Shown: positions 28,076 through 35,770 of the stretch, piece after piece
How the letters are laid out: the number at the start of each line of letters is the position of its first letter
How positions within the stretch are numbered: position 1 is the first letter of the stretch
Source: Sulfuritortus calidifontis
Lineage (GTDB): Bacteria; Pseudomonadota; Gammaproteobacteria; Burkholderiales; Thiobacillaceae
NCBI RefSeq assembly: GCF_003967275.1
Contig: NZ_AP018721.1
Location: 1,178,001-1,242,000 of the forward strand
DNA: 64,000 nucleotides
Direction: 5' to 3'
Program-made: the position numbers and the translations under genes
The notes under the pieces: model-generated
Databases searched by the model: none
The model's input: the letters and a program-made list of their open reading frames with translations, nothing else
What the model was told of the DNA's origin: nothing

Positions 28076-28813
28076 ATGGACCGAGTGATCTACCTCGCCA
28101 TGACCGGCGCCAAGCAGGTGACCCTGCAGCACGCCGCCACGGCGCACAACCTGGCCAACGTCTCGACCCACGGCTACAAGGCGCAGAGCAACGTGTTCCG
28201 CGCCTTGCCCGTGGTAGGCGAGGGGGAGAAGACCCGCGCCTTCGTCGCGGACACCAGTCCCAGCACCGATTTCAGCGCTGGCGGCATCCAGCAGACCGGC
28301 CGGACGATGGACATCGCCGTGCGCGGCCCCGGCTGGATCGCGGTGCAGGGGCCGGATGGCCAGGAGGCCTACACCCGCGCCGGCCAGCTCGAGCTGAGCC
28401 CCGATGGCGTGCTGCAAACGGCCAGTGGTCTCAATGTGCTGGGCGACGGCGGCCCGATCACGGTGCCGGCCGACCAGGAAATCGCCATCGGCAAGGATGG
28501 CACCATCTCCACCTTTATTCCGGGTCAGGCGGCCGTGGCCGAGGCCGGCAGGATCAAGCTGGTCAACCCGCCGGCAGCAGACCTGTTGCGCGGCGAGGAC
28601 GGTCTGTTCCGCCTGCGCGGGGGCGGCGTGGCACCGGCCGATGCCAATGTCGGCCTCGCCACCGGCGCCCTGGAGATGAGCAACGTCAACCCAAGCAAGG
28701 CGCTGGTCAACATGATCGAGCTGTCGCGCCAGTTCGAGTTGCAAATGCGCGTGCTGCGCACCGCTGAAGATAACGATCGCAGCGCCACCAAACTGCTGAG
28801 CCTGTCTGCCTGA
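28076..28813 (+). CDS. flgF: flagellar basal body rod protein FlgF
   Basis: A 245-residue rod protein with the motif HNLANVSTHGYKAQSNVF, the domain DIAVRGPGWIAVQGPDG and a C-terminal ALVNMIELSRQFELQMRVL helix. AGGAG stands 5 bases before the ATG at 28076; a GTG at 28070 is in frame but too close to that site. The preceding 70-bp gap has no evident promoter. Confidence 0.96.
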   Translation: MDRVIYLAMTGAKQVTLQHAATAHNLANVSTHGYKAQSNVFRALPVVGEGEKTRAFVADTSPSTDFSAGGIQQTGRTMDIAVRGPGWIAVQGPDGQEAYTRAGQLELSPDGVLQTASGLNVLGDGGPITVPADQEIAIGKDGTISTFIPGQAAVAEAGRIKLVNPPAADLLRGEDGLFRLRGGGVAPADANVGLATGALEMSNVNPSKALVNMIELSRQFELQMRVLRTAEDNDRSATKLLSLSA

Positions 28814-28824
28814 GGATCTGAATC

Positions 28825-29607
28825 ATGATGCGTTCCCTCCACATTGCCCGCACCGGCATGGATGCCCAGCAGACACAGCTGGACGTCATCTCCAACAATT
28901 TGGCCAACGTTGCCACCAGCGGTTTCAAGAAGAGCCGCGCCATCTTCGAGGACCTGCTCTACCAGGTCATCCGCCAGCCCGGCGCGCAGTCGACCCAGCA
29001 GACCCAACTGCCCAGCGGCCTGCAAATCGGCCTAGGCGTGCAAACCGTGGCCACCGAACGCCTGTTTGCCCAAGGCAACCTGCAGGCCACCGGCAACCCC
29101 TTCGATATGGCGATCAACGGCAAGGGCTTTTTCCAGGTGCTGATGCCGGACGGCACTACTGCCTACACCCGCGACGGCTCGTTCCAGATCGACAGCCAGG
29201 GCACCTTGGTCACTGCCAGCGGTTATCCGGTGCAGCCCAACATCACCTTCCCGGCCGACATGGTCACCGTCACCATCGGCCGCGACGGCACGGTATCGGT
29301 GGTCCAGGCCGGCAGCAACACCCCGAACAACATCGGTCAGCTGCAACTGGCCAGCTTCATCAACCCGGCCGGCCTGCAGAGCCTGGGCGAGAACCTGTTT
29401 GCCGAAACTGCGGCCTCGGGCGCGCCACAGCCCAACATCCCGGGCACCAACGGCCTCGGACTGCTCAACCAGGCCATGATCGAGACTTCCAACGTCAACG
29501 TGGCGGAGGAACTGGTCAACATGATCGTGTCGCAGCGGGCCTACGAGTTGAACTCGCGGGCGATATCAACCTCGGACCAGATGCTGCAACGGCTGACCCA
29601 GCTGTAA
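28825..29607 (+). CDS. flgG: flagellar distal rod protein FlgG
   Basis: A 260-residue distal rod subunit with [20 protein letters not shown], the FlgG-specific [12 protein letters not shown] segment, [15 protein letters not shown] and the C-terminal [20 protein letters not shown] helix. It is the last gene of the operon; a hairpin follows at 29628. The ATG at 28825 is followed directly by a second ATG. Confidence 0.97.
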   Translation: MMRSLHIARTGMDAQQTQLDVISNNLANVATSGFKKSRAIFEDLLYQVIRQPGAQSTQQTQLPSGLQIGLGVQTVATERLFAQGNLQATGNPFDMAINGKGFFQVLMPDGTTAYTRDGSFQIDSQGTLVTASGYPVQPNITFPADMVTVTIGRDGTVSVVQAGSNTPNNIGQLQLASFINPAGLQSLGENLFAETAASGAPQPNIPGTNGLGLLNQAMIETSNVNVAEELVNMIVSQRAYELNSRAISTSDQMLQRLTQL

Positions 29608-29627
29608 TCGCACGGCATCACTGTTTT

Positions 29628-29660
29628 CAAGGCCGGGGCGGCCAAGCTGACCCGGCCTTG
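29628..29660 (+). terminator. candidate terminator of flgBCDEFG
   Basis: CAAGGCCGGG (29628-29637) pairs with CCCGGCCTTG (29651-29660), a perfect 10-bp stem with a 13-base loop, 20 bp after the flgG stop. Only a short ATTT follows, so termination efficiency is uncertain. Confidence 0.6.
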
Positions 29661-29672
29661 ATTTCGTGGCAG

Positions 29673-29687
29673 CGGCAAAACTTGCCG
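29673..29687. promoter_or_regulatory. palindromic activator site upstream of flgH
   Basis: CGGCAA-AAC-TTGCCG, with the same perfect arms and 3-bp centre as the site at 25072-25086. It lies 74 bp upstream of the sigma-54 -24 box for flgH. Both sites continue with CC and lie near a CCCCGC run, suggesting a common activator footprint. Confidence 0.65.
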
Positions 29688-29760
29688 CCCCGCCGGCAGC
29701 CTCTGCCATCCCAGACCCCGGTCGCAAGCTAACCCCCCATCTACCAAGCCTTTTCGATAC

Positions 29761-29776
29761 TGGCACGGTCTTTGCT
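29761..29776 (+). promoter_or_regulatory. sigma-54 promoter of flgHIJKL
   Basis: TGGCACG-N4-TTGCT again matches the RpoN consensus exactly. It lies 59 bp before the chosen flgH start and splits the flagellar genes into two sigma-54 transcription units. Confidence 0.9.
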
Positions 29777-29834
29777 CTATCTGGGGCAGGCCTATGTAGT
29801 TCAGTACCTAGAAAGGGAAATGAGGGGCATGAAC

Positions 29835-30515
29835 ATGAAACCTGGCATCCGATCCGCCCTGCTGGCAGCCGCAGCCTTGCTGGCTGGCTGCAACACCGTG
29901 CCCTCGACCAACATCAAGCAGCCCTTGACCGCGCCGCCGCCGGCGAAATCGACGGTGATCGAGAACAACGGCTCCATCTTCCAGCCCGGTCGCGGCCTGG
30001 CCCTGTTCGAGGATCGGCGTGCCCGTCACGTCGGCGACACCCTCACCGTGAACCTGGTGGAAAAAACCTCCGCCACCCGCAAGTCGGAGACCGCCGAAGA
30101 CCGCAGCGCCTCGGCCGACATCAACGTGCCGGTCCCTCGTGTGTTCAACAAGACGCCGCAGGTCCTCGGCGTGGGCGCGACAACCTGGAACCCGAGCTCG
30201 CAGACCAACCAGGCGTTCAAGGACAACGACAGCAACAGCAACAGCTTCAGCGGCGCCATCACCGTCACCGTGATCGAGGTGCTGCCCAATGGCAACCTGC
30301 GCGTTTCGGGCGAGAAGCAGCTCGCGGTCAACAACGACACCGACTACATCCGGCTCACCGGTGTGGTCAATCCGGCCTATCTGAGCTCGACCAACAGCAT
30401 CAACTCGACCCAACTGGCCGATGCCCAGATCGAGTCGAAGAACTCGCAGGGCCTGGATCAGGCGCAGCTGGCCAGCATGTTTGCCCGCTTCTTCCTCACC
30501 CTGGTCCCCTTCTGA
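29835..30515 (+). CDS. flgH: flagellar L-ring lipoprotein FlgH
   Basis: A 226-residue lipoprotein with lipobox LLAGC (Cys about residue 17) and the FlgH body: NNGSIFQPGRGLALFEDRRARHVGD split over residues 44-68, and a C-terminal SQGLDQAQLASMFARFF helix. It forms the outer-membrane bushing of the flagellar rod. Several in-frame ATGs exist (29820, 29829, 29835); 29835 is best spaced from AGGGG and gives a proper signal peptide. Confidence 0.95.
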   Translation: MKPGIRSALLAAAALLAGCNTVPSTNIKQPLTAPPPAKSTVIENNGSIFQPGRGLALFEDRRARHVGDTLTVNLVEKTSATRKSETAEDRSASADINVPVPRVFNKTPQVLGVGATTWNPSSQTNQAFKDNDSNSNSFSGAITVTVIEVLPNGNLRVSGEKQLAVNNDTDYIRLTGVVNPAYLSSTNSINSTQLADAQIESKNSQGLDQAQLASMFARFFLTLVPF

Positions 30516-30525
30516 GGAGCGCATC

Positions 30526-31623
30526 ATGGCCCGAACTCTCCTGCTCGCCCTCGTACTCGGTCTCTTCGCCTCCGGCGTTCAGGCCGAGCGGATCAAGGAC
30601 ATCGCCAGCGTTGCCGGCGTGCGCCAGAACCAGCTGGTCGGCTACGGCCTGGTGGTTGGCCTCGATGGCACCGGTGACCAGACCACCTCGACCCCGTTCA
30701 CCATCCAGAGTCTGATGTCCATGCTCGGCCAACTGGGGGTCAACGTCCCGGCGGGTACCAGCCAGCAGCTGAAGAACGTCGCCGCGGTCATGGTCACCGC
30801 GACCCTGCCACCCTTCGCCAAGCCCGGCCAGACCCTGGACGTCACCGTCTCCTCCATGGGCAACGCCAAGAGCCTGCGCGGCGGTACCCTGTTGATGACC
30901 CCGCTCAAGGGCGCCGACGGCCAGATCTACGCCATCGCCCAGGGCAACATGCTGGTCGGCGGCGCCGGTGCCGCTGCCGGCGGCAGCAGCCAGCAGATCA
31001 ACCACCTCTTGTCCGGCCGCATCCCGGCCGGTGCCACGGTCGAGCGGGCGGTGCAGACCGCGCTGGGCCAGGGCGAGTTCATCACCCTGGAGCTGCGCGA
31101 GACCGATTTCACCACGGCCAGCCGGGTGACCGAGGCCCTGGACCGCGCCTTCGGCCGCGGCAGCGCCCAGGCCCTGGACGGCCGCATGATCCAGGTGCGC
31201 GCCCCGGCCGACATCAACAAGCGGGTCGCCTTCCTGTCGCAGCTGGAGAACATCCAGCTCAACCCGGGCCAGGCCTCGCCCAAGGTCATCATCAACGCCC
31301 GTACCGGCTCGGTGGTGATGAACCAGCTGGTGGCCCTGGAAAAATGTGCGGTGGCCCACGGCAACCTCGCAGTCACCATCACCGCCGAGCCCCAGGTCAG
31401 CCAGCCCGGCGCGCTGTCCGGCGGCCAGACCGTGGTCACCCAGAAGGCCGACATCCAGATCACCAAGGACAAGGGCGAACTGGTGGTGATGCCGGCCGCC
31501 GCCACCCTGGGCGATGTGGTCAAGGCACTCAACGCCGTCGGCGCCACCCCGCAGGACCTGCTCGCCATCCTGCAGGCGATGAAGGCGGCCGGGGCCTTGA
31601 AGGCCGAGCTGGAGATCATCTGA
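30526..31623 (+). CDS. flgI: flagellar P-ring protein FlgI
   Basis: A 365-residue periplasmic ring protein with a signal peptide (cleavage after VQA near residue 19), then ERIKDIASVAGVRQNQLVGY and the highly conserved YGLVVGLDGTGD and later INARTGSVVMNQ and KGELVVMP segments. GAGGAG precedes the ATG at 30526. It ends overlapping flgJ by one base. Its assembly needs FlgA (22696-23403). Confidence 0.97.
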   Translation: MARTLLLALVLGLFASGVQAERIKDIASVAGVRQNQLVGYGLVVGLDGTGDQTTSTPFTIQSLMSMLGQLGVNVPAGTSQQLKNVAAVMVTATLPPFAKPGQTLDVTVSSMGNAKSLRGGTLLMTPLKGADGQIYAIAQGNMLVGGAGAAAGGSSQQINHLLSGRIPAGATVERAVQTALGQGEFITLELRETDFTTASRVTEALDRAFGRGSAQALDGRMIQVRAPADINKRVAFLSQLENIQLNPGQASPKVIINARTGSVVMNQLVALEKCAVAHGNLAVTITAEPQVSQPGALSGGQTVVTQKADIQITKDKGELVVMPAAATLGDVVKALNAVGATPQDLLAILQAMKAAGALKAELEII

Positions 31624-32582
31624 TGCTGCCGACCACGCCCGCGCTCGCCGATCGCCTGGCCGTCGACGTCAACAGCGCCGCCGCCCTGCGAGCCAAGGCG
31701 CGCGCCGGCGACGATGCGGCCTTGCGCGCGGCGACCAAGGAATTCGAGTCGATGATGGTCAACATCATGCTCAAGACCATGCGCGAAACGCGGTTCATCG
31801 ACAAGGATGCCGACCCCTTCGGCAGCCAGACCGTTCAGCTCTACCGCGAGCTGCTCGACCAGCAGTGGGCGCGCAAGATCGGCGACGGCAGGGGTCTGGG
31901 CTTTGCCGACATGATGTACAAGCAGCTCAAGGCGCAGGGAGAGTTGGCCGTGCAGTACGCGAACGGCCAGGCCGTCCAGCCGCCGGCCGGCGGCATCCCG
32001 GTGGCCAATCCAATACCCCTCTCCCTCCGGGAGAGGGGTAGGGGTGAGGGCAGTGGTGCGCAAGAGAGCATGGCAGCCGATTTGCCTGCTGGCCAGGCCA
32101 TTCCCTCGCCCCCGTCCCCTCTCCCGGGAGAGGGGGGAGAAACGGCCCGCCAGGCCTTTCTCGATCGCCTGCACCCCCATGCCGAGGCCGCCGCGGCCAG
32201 GCTCGGCGTGCCGGCCGAATACATCCTGGCCCATGCCGCCCTCGAATCCGGCTGGGGCAAGCGCGAGATCACCCGGCCCGATGGCCGCCCCAGCCACAAC
32301 CTGTTCGGCATCAAGGCCGGTGGCCGCTGGACGGGTGAAGCGGCCGAGGTCACCACCACCGAGTACCGCTACGGCCTGCCGGTCAAGCAGGTCGAGCGCT
32401 TCCGCGCCTACAGCAGCTACGCCGAGGCCTTCGACGACTACGCCGGCCTGATGCAGGGCCGCTATGCCGGCGCTCTGGGCGGCGATGCCAAGGCCTTCGC
32501 CGAGGGGCTGCAGCAGGGGGGCTATGCCACCGACCCCCGCTACGGCGCGAAGCTGCAGCAACTGATTTCGCAACTGGCATAG
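31623..32582 (+). CDS. flgJ: FlgJ: rod-cap and peptidoglycan hydrolase, with repeat-derived linker
   Basis: A 319-residue two-domain protein. Residues 1-105 are the rod-capping domain (EFESMMVNIMLKTMRET; LYRELLDQQWARKIG). Residues about 178-319 are the glucosaminidase domain that opens the wall for the rod (LGVPAEYILAHAALESGWGK with catalytic Glu, and HNLFGIKAG). The linker, residues 132-173, is encoded by an inverted pair of GC-rich REP-like palindromes that keep the frame open, giving PLSLRERGRGEG and PSPPSPLPGEGG. Linkers here vary in the family, so insertion is probably tolerated. It is coupled to flgI by TGATG. Confidence 0.95.
   Translation: MLPTTPALADRLAVDVNSAAALRAKARAGDDAALRAATKEFESMMVNIMLKTMRETRFIDKDADPFGSQTVQLYRELLDQQWARKIGDGRGLGFADMMYKQLKAQGELAVQYANGQAVQPPAGGIPVANPIPLSLRERGRGEGSGAQESMAADLPAGQAIPSPPSPLPGEGGETARQAFLDRLHPHAEAAAARLGVPAEYILAHAALESGWGKREITRPDGRPSHNLFGIKAGGRWTGEAAEVTTTEYRYGLPVKQVERFRAYSSYAEAFDDYAGLMQGRYAGALGGDAKAFAEGLQQGGYATDPRYGAKLQQLISQLA
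32016..32050 (+). repeat. REP-like palindrome, inside flgJ (element 1 of an inverted pair)
   Basis: The core CCCCTCTCCC-TCC-GGGAGAGGGG carries a 3' tail TAGGGGTGAGGG. The reverse complement of the element at 32103-32140 matches it through core and tail. It is translated in frame as part of flgJ. Confidence 0.85.
32103..32140 (-). repeat. REP-like palindrome, inside flgJ (element 2 of an inverted pair)
   Basis: Read on the minus strand it gives CCCCTCTCCCGGGAGAGGGG followed by the tail ACGGGGGCGAGGG, the same type as the element 52 bp to its left but inverted. Together they form a BIME-like pair within the coding sequence. Confidence 0.85.
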
Positions 32583-32622
32583 GTGCCGGATTGAACAACC
32601 ACCGACATGGCAGGGATGACAC

Positions 32623-34560
32623 ATGGCGATAGGCTTGATTAACACTGCACTCACCGCCCTGGACGCGGCCCGCGCCGGCCTGCAGAACGCGCAGAACAAC
32701 ATTGCCAACGTCAACACCGTGGGTTACCACCGTCGCGAGGTGGTCTACGGCACCAACACGCCGGCCTTCAACGGCAGCGGCTTCCTCGGCGCCGGCGTCC
32801 ACGTCGAGACCGTGCGCGGCATCTACAACCAGTTCCTGGAATCGGAGGTGCTGGCCACCCAGTCCCTGGCCGAGCGTTACGGCAACTATGCGATCCATGC
32901 CGGCACGATGGACAAGATGCTGGGCGACACCAACTCCGGCCTGAGCGGCACCATCCAGAACTTCTTCGCCGCGGCGAACGAGGTGGCCAACGCGCCGACC
33001 TCCACCGCCGCCCGGCAGTCGCTGATCTCCGCCGGCAACAGCCTGGTCAACCGGTTCAATGCCGTCGAGGACTACTTGGCTTCGGTGCGGGCCAACATCA
33101 ACGCCGAAGTGAGGGCGACGGTCGAAGAGATCAATCGCCTGGCCGGCCAGATTGCCACGATCAACAAGCAGATCACCGCCTTCCAGGCCTCCAGCCAGCA
33201 GCCGGCAAACGACCTGATGGATACCCGGTCGCGCCTGCTGGAGGACATGAGCAAGCTGATCAACATCACCGTGCTCGATGAGAACGGCCAGAGCAGCGTG
33301 TTCATCGGCAATGGCCAGGCCCTGGTGCTCGGCTCGACCGCCACCACCCTGACCACCACTCCCAATGCGAGCGACCCGGAGAACCTGCTGCCGGCCATCC
33401 AATCGGGCGCGACCACTCTGCCGGGCATGGACACCAGCGTGATCACCGGCGGCGCCCTGGGCGGCCTGCTGGCCTTCCGCGAGGAGGTGCTGAAGCCGAC
33501 CCAGACCGCAGTAGACCGTCTGGCCTATGTCATGGCCACCGAGATCAACGAGATTCACAACGACGGTGCCGACCTCAACGGCAACGTCAACCAGAACTTC
33601 TTCTCGGTGACGCCGACCCAGCAGGCGCTGAATCTCGGCAGCACCGCAGCCAGCATCACCGTGACCATCCCGCCGGCCAATGCCAACCTGCTGACCGACA
33701 GCGACTACATCCTGAGCTATGACGGCGCCAACTATACCCTTACCCGGCTGTCGGACGGCATGAGCGCCACCGGCACCCTGGCCGCGGTGACCACCTTCGG
33801 CAGCACCAGCCAGGGCTTCACCCTGGCCGTCGGTGCCGGCGTGCCGGCCGCGGGCGAGAGCTGGCTGATCCGGCCCACCCACGACAGCGCACGCAGTCTG
33901 GCCATGGCCATCACGCAGCCCAGCCAGGTGGCGGCAGCACAGCCGGCGCCGACCTCGATCGTGGCGATCGGCAACGCCAGCAGCGCTACCGTCAGCGCGC
34001 CTACCTTCGCCGGCCCGCCCTACAACGCGGCCTTGCTGCACAGCGTTCGCATTGTCTTCACCGCGCCGGCCACTTACGACGTGATCGACGACACCACGGG
34101 CACCACCCTGGCTGCCGGCCAGGCCTACGCCTCCGGCAACAACATCAGCTACAACGGCTGGACCGTGCAGATCACCGACGGCGCCACCGCGCCGGCGCCG
34201 CCGCAGGTGGGCGACACCTACAGTGTCAAGTTCCAGGCCACCGGCGACAACACCATCGGCCTGCAGTTGGCCGCGGCCCAGTCGAACAGCGCCAATGTCG
34301 AGGGCGGCTTCACCTTCAGCAGCGCCTACAACAAGCTGGTCAACTATGTGGCCAGCCAGGCCAGCGATGCCAAGCTGTCGTCGGAGACCAACAAGACCCT
34401 GCTCAACGATGTGAAGACCCAGCGCGACAGCATTTCCGGGGTCAATCTGGACGAAGAGGCGGCCAAGCTGATCCAGTTCCAACAGGCCTATCAGGCGGCG
34501 GCGAAGAGCATCCAGACTTCGAACAGCCTGTTTGACGAATTGCTCAATGTCGTGCGCTGA
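32623..34560 (+). CDS. flgK: flagellar hook-associated protein 1
   Basis: A 645-residue HAP1 that joins hook and filament. N-terminal D0 is LINTALTALDAARAGLQNAQ followed by NNIANVNTVGYHRRE; the C-terminal helix is LDEEAAKLIQFQQAYQAAAK ending DELLNVV. The central region (about residues 330-560) is Thr/Ala/Asn-rich and probably surface exposed. It is preceded by AGGGAT, 40 bp after flgJ. Its export chaperone FlgN is at 21855-22313. Confidence 0.97.
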   Translation: MAIGLINTALTALDAARAGLQNAQNNIANVNTVGYHRREVVYGTNTPAFNGSGFLGAGVHVETVRGIYNQFLESEVLATQSLAERYGNYAIHAGTMDKMLGDTNSGLSGTIQNFFAAANEVANAPTSTAARQSLISAGNSLVNRFNAVEDYLASVRANINAEVRATVEEINRLAGQIATINKQITAFQASSQQPANDLMDTRSRLLEDMSKLINITVLDENGQSSVFIGNGQALVLGSTATTLTTTPNASDPENLLPAIQSGATTLPGMDTSVITGGALGGLLAFREEVLKPTQTAVDRLAYVMATEINEIHNDGADLNGNVNQNFFSVTPTQQALNLGSTAASITVTIPPANANLLTDSDYILSYDGANYTLTRLSDGMSATGTLAAVTTFGSTSQGFTLAVGAGVPAAGESWLIRPTHDSARSLAMAITQPSQVAAAQPAPTSIVAIGNASSATVSAPTFAGPPYNAALLHSVRIVFTAPATYDVIDDTTGTTLAAGQAYASGNNISYNGWTVQITDGATAPAPPQVGDTYSVKFQATGDNTIGLQLAAAQSNSANVEGGFTFSSAYNKLVNYVASQASDAKLSSETNKTLLNDVKTQRDSISGVNLDEEAAKLIQFQQAYQAAAKSIQTSNSLFDELLNVVR

Positions 34561-34571
34561 GGAGGTGAATG

Positions 34572-35567
34572 ATGCGTATCGGTAGCCTGTCTTTCTACGA
34601 ATCCAGCATCCTCTCGATGGGGCAGCAGCAGGCGGACATAGCCAAGATCAACCAGAAGATCGCCAGCGGCAAGAAGATGCTGCAACCATCGGATGCCCCT
34701 GTGGCCGCCAGTCAGGCCCTGCGCCTGTCCGACAGCGCGGCGGCGCGCAGCCAGTATGTCGAGAACCAACTCAAGGCCGAACTGGCCCTGAAGTTCGAGA
34801 GCGTCACCGTCGCCGAGATTCGCCGTGCCCTGACCGATGCCCGCGCCACCATCGTGTCGATTGTGGCCAACCAAGACCAGAACCTGCTCTACCAGGCCGC
34901 CGGCCAGCTCAAGGCGGCCTTCGACCGGCTCTATTCCCTGGCCAACACCCAGGACTCCGACGGCAACTACATCTTCGCCGGCGACAACGCCAAGGTGCAG
35001 CCCTATGTCACCGTGGTGCCTACACCGGCCGCTGGTGCCGCGCCGCCGCCGCCGACGCCGTTTCCGGCCAGCTACACCCAGGTGGTGAAGTACCAGGGTG
35101 CCACCTCGGGTGAGAACTTCATCGAGATCGAGCCCGGCCACCAAGTCCAGGTCAGCGACCTGGGGCCCGGCGTGTTCGGCAACATCTTCGAGACCTTGTA
35201 TAACCTCAAGCAGATGGTCGACGTGGCCGGCAGCGACCCGGAGACCGATCCGAACTTTGCCGGCGACGTCGGCGACGCCTTCACCCTGTCGCAGGCCGAT
35301 GTCGATACCGCCCTGGCCAACCTCGACACCGTGCTGAACCAGGTGGGCGTGGTGGAGAACCGGATCGTCGGCGCCCAACTCGACGTCGGCACCGCGCAGA
35401 AGACGACCAAGGCCTATCTCAATCTCGACCTGGACGTGCTGTCCAACCTGAACCAGCTCGACCAGGCCGAGGCCATCGTCGAGCTGCAAAGCCGGCAGAC
35501 CGCGCTGGAGGCAGCGCAGCGGGCCTTCGTTCGTACCACCGGTTCCAATCTGTTCGATTACCTCTAA
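34572..35567 (+). CDS. flgL: flagellar hook-associated protein 3
   Basis: A 331-residue HAP3 of the flagellin family, starting MRIGSLSFYESSILSMGQQQ and containing INQKIASGKKMLQPSDAPVA. The C-terminal helix LDQAEAIVELQSRQTALEAA ends in a phenylalanine-containing NLFDYL. GGAGG is 6 bases before the ATG at 34572; an ATG three bases earlier is less well spaced. It is the last gene of the flgHIJKL unit; a palindrome-rich gap follows. Confidence 0.96.
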   Translation: MRIGSLSFYESSILSMGQQQADIAKINQKIASGKKMLQPSDAPVAASQALRLSDSAAARSQYVENQLKAELALKFESVTVAEIRRALTDARATIVSIVANQDQNLLYQAAGQLKAAFDRLYSLANTQDSDGNYIFAGDNAKVQPYVTVVPTPAAGAAPPPPTPFPASYTQVVKYQGATSGENFIEIEPGHQVQVSDLGPGVFGNIFETLYNLKQMVDVAGSDPETDPNFAGDVGDAFTLSQADVDTALANLDTVLNQVGVVENRIVGAQLDVGTAQKTTKAYLNLDLDVLSNLNQLDQAEAIVELQSRQTALEAAQRAFVRTTGSNLFDYL

Positions 35568-35607
35568 TATTGAGTGGAAATTCAAGAACTTGAATTTCCA
35601 CTCAATA
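35568..35607. repeat. perfect inverted repeat directly after flgL
   Basis: Arms of 19 bp (TATTGAGTGGAAATTCAAG and its exact complement) with a 2-base loop AA begin at the base after the flgL stop. It may act as a 3' stabilising hairpin or terminator of the flg unit, although no T-run follows. It may equally be one end of a small mobile repeat. Confidence 0.75.
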
Positions 35608-35625
35608 ACGCGCCGAGGTTTGATT

Positions 35626-35718
35626 GTTATTGATCCGAAACCTGACGCGGTTTCCGGGCTGATCAGGGTTGATGGCGCTGGATGCCTTTTGCAAGTTCAG
35701 AGGTTTCGGATCAATAAC
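35626..35718. repeat. 18-bp terminal inverted repeats around a 57-bp core
   Basis: GTTATTGATCCGAAACCT (35626-35643) and its exact complement (35701-35718) enclose 57 bp containing no gene. The 93-bp unit has the shape of a miniature inverted-repeat element, but no flanking target duplication is obvious. A separate GAGACCGGTCTC palindrome (about 35726-35737) and an 8-bp hairpin at 35752-35777 follow before the mfd stop. Confidence 0.7.
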
Positions 35719-35770
35719 TAGATCAGAGACCGGTCTCGCTCCGGACCTTGACGCCTGAGTCGTTCGCGGC

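Noticed and set aside
32382-34482. A 699-codon minus-strand frame across flgK
   Set aside because: Antisense to flgJ/flgK, which have intact conserved termini.
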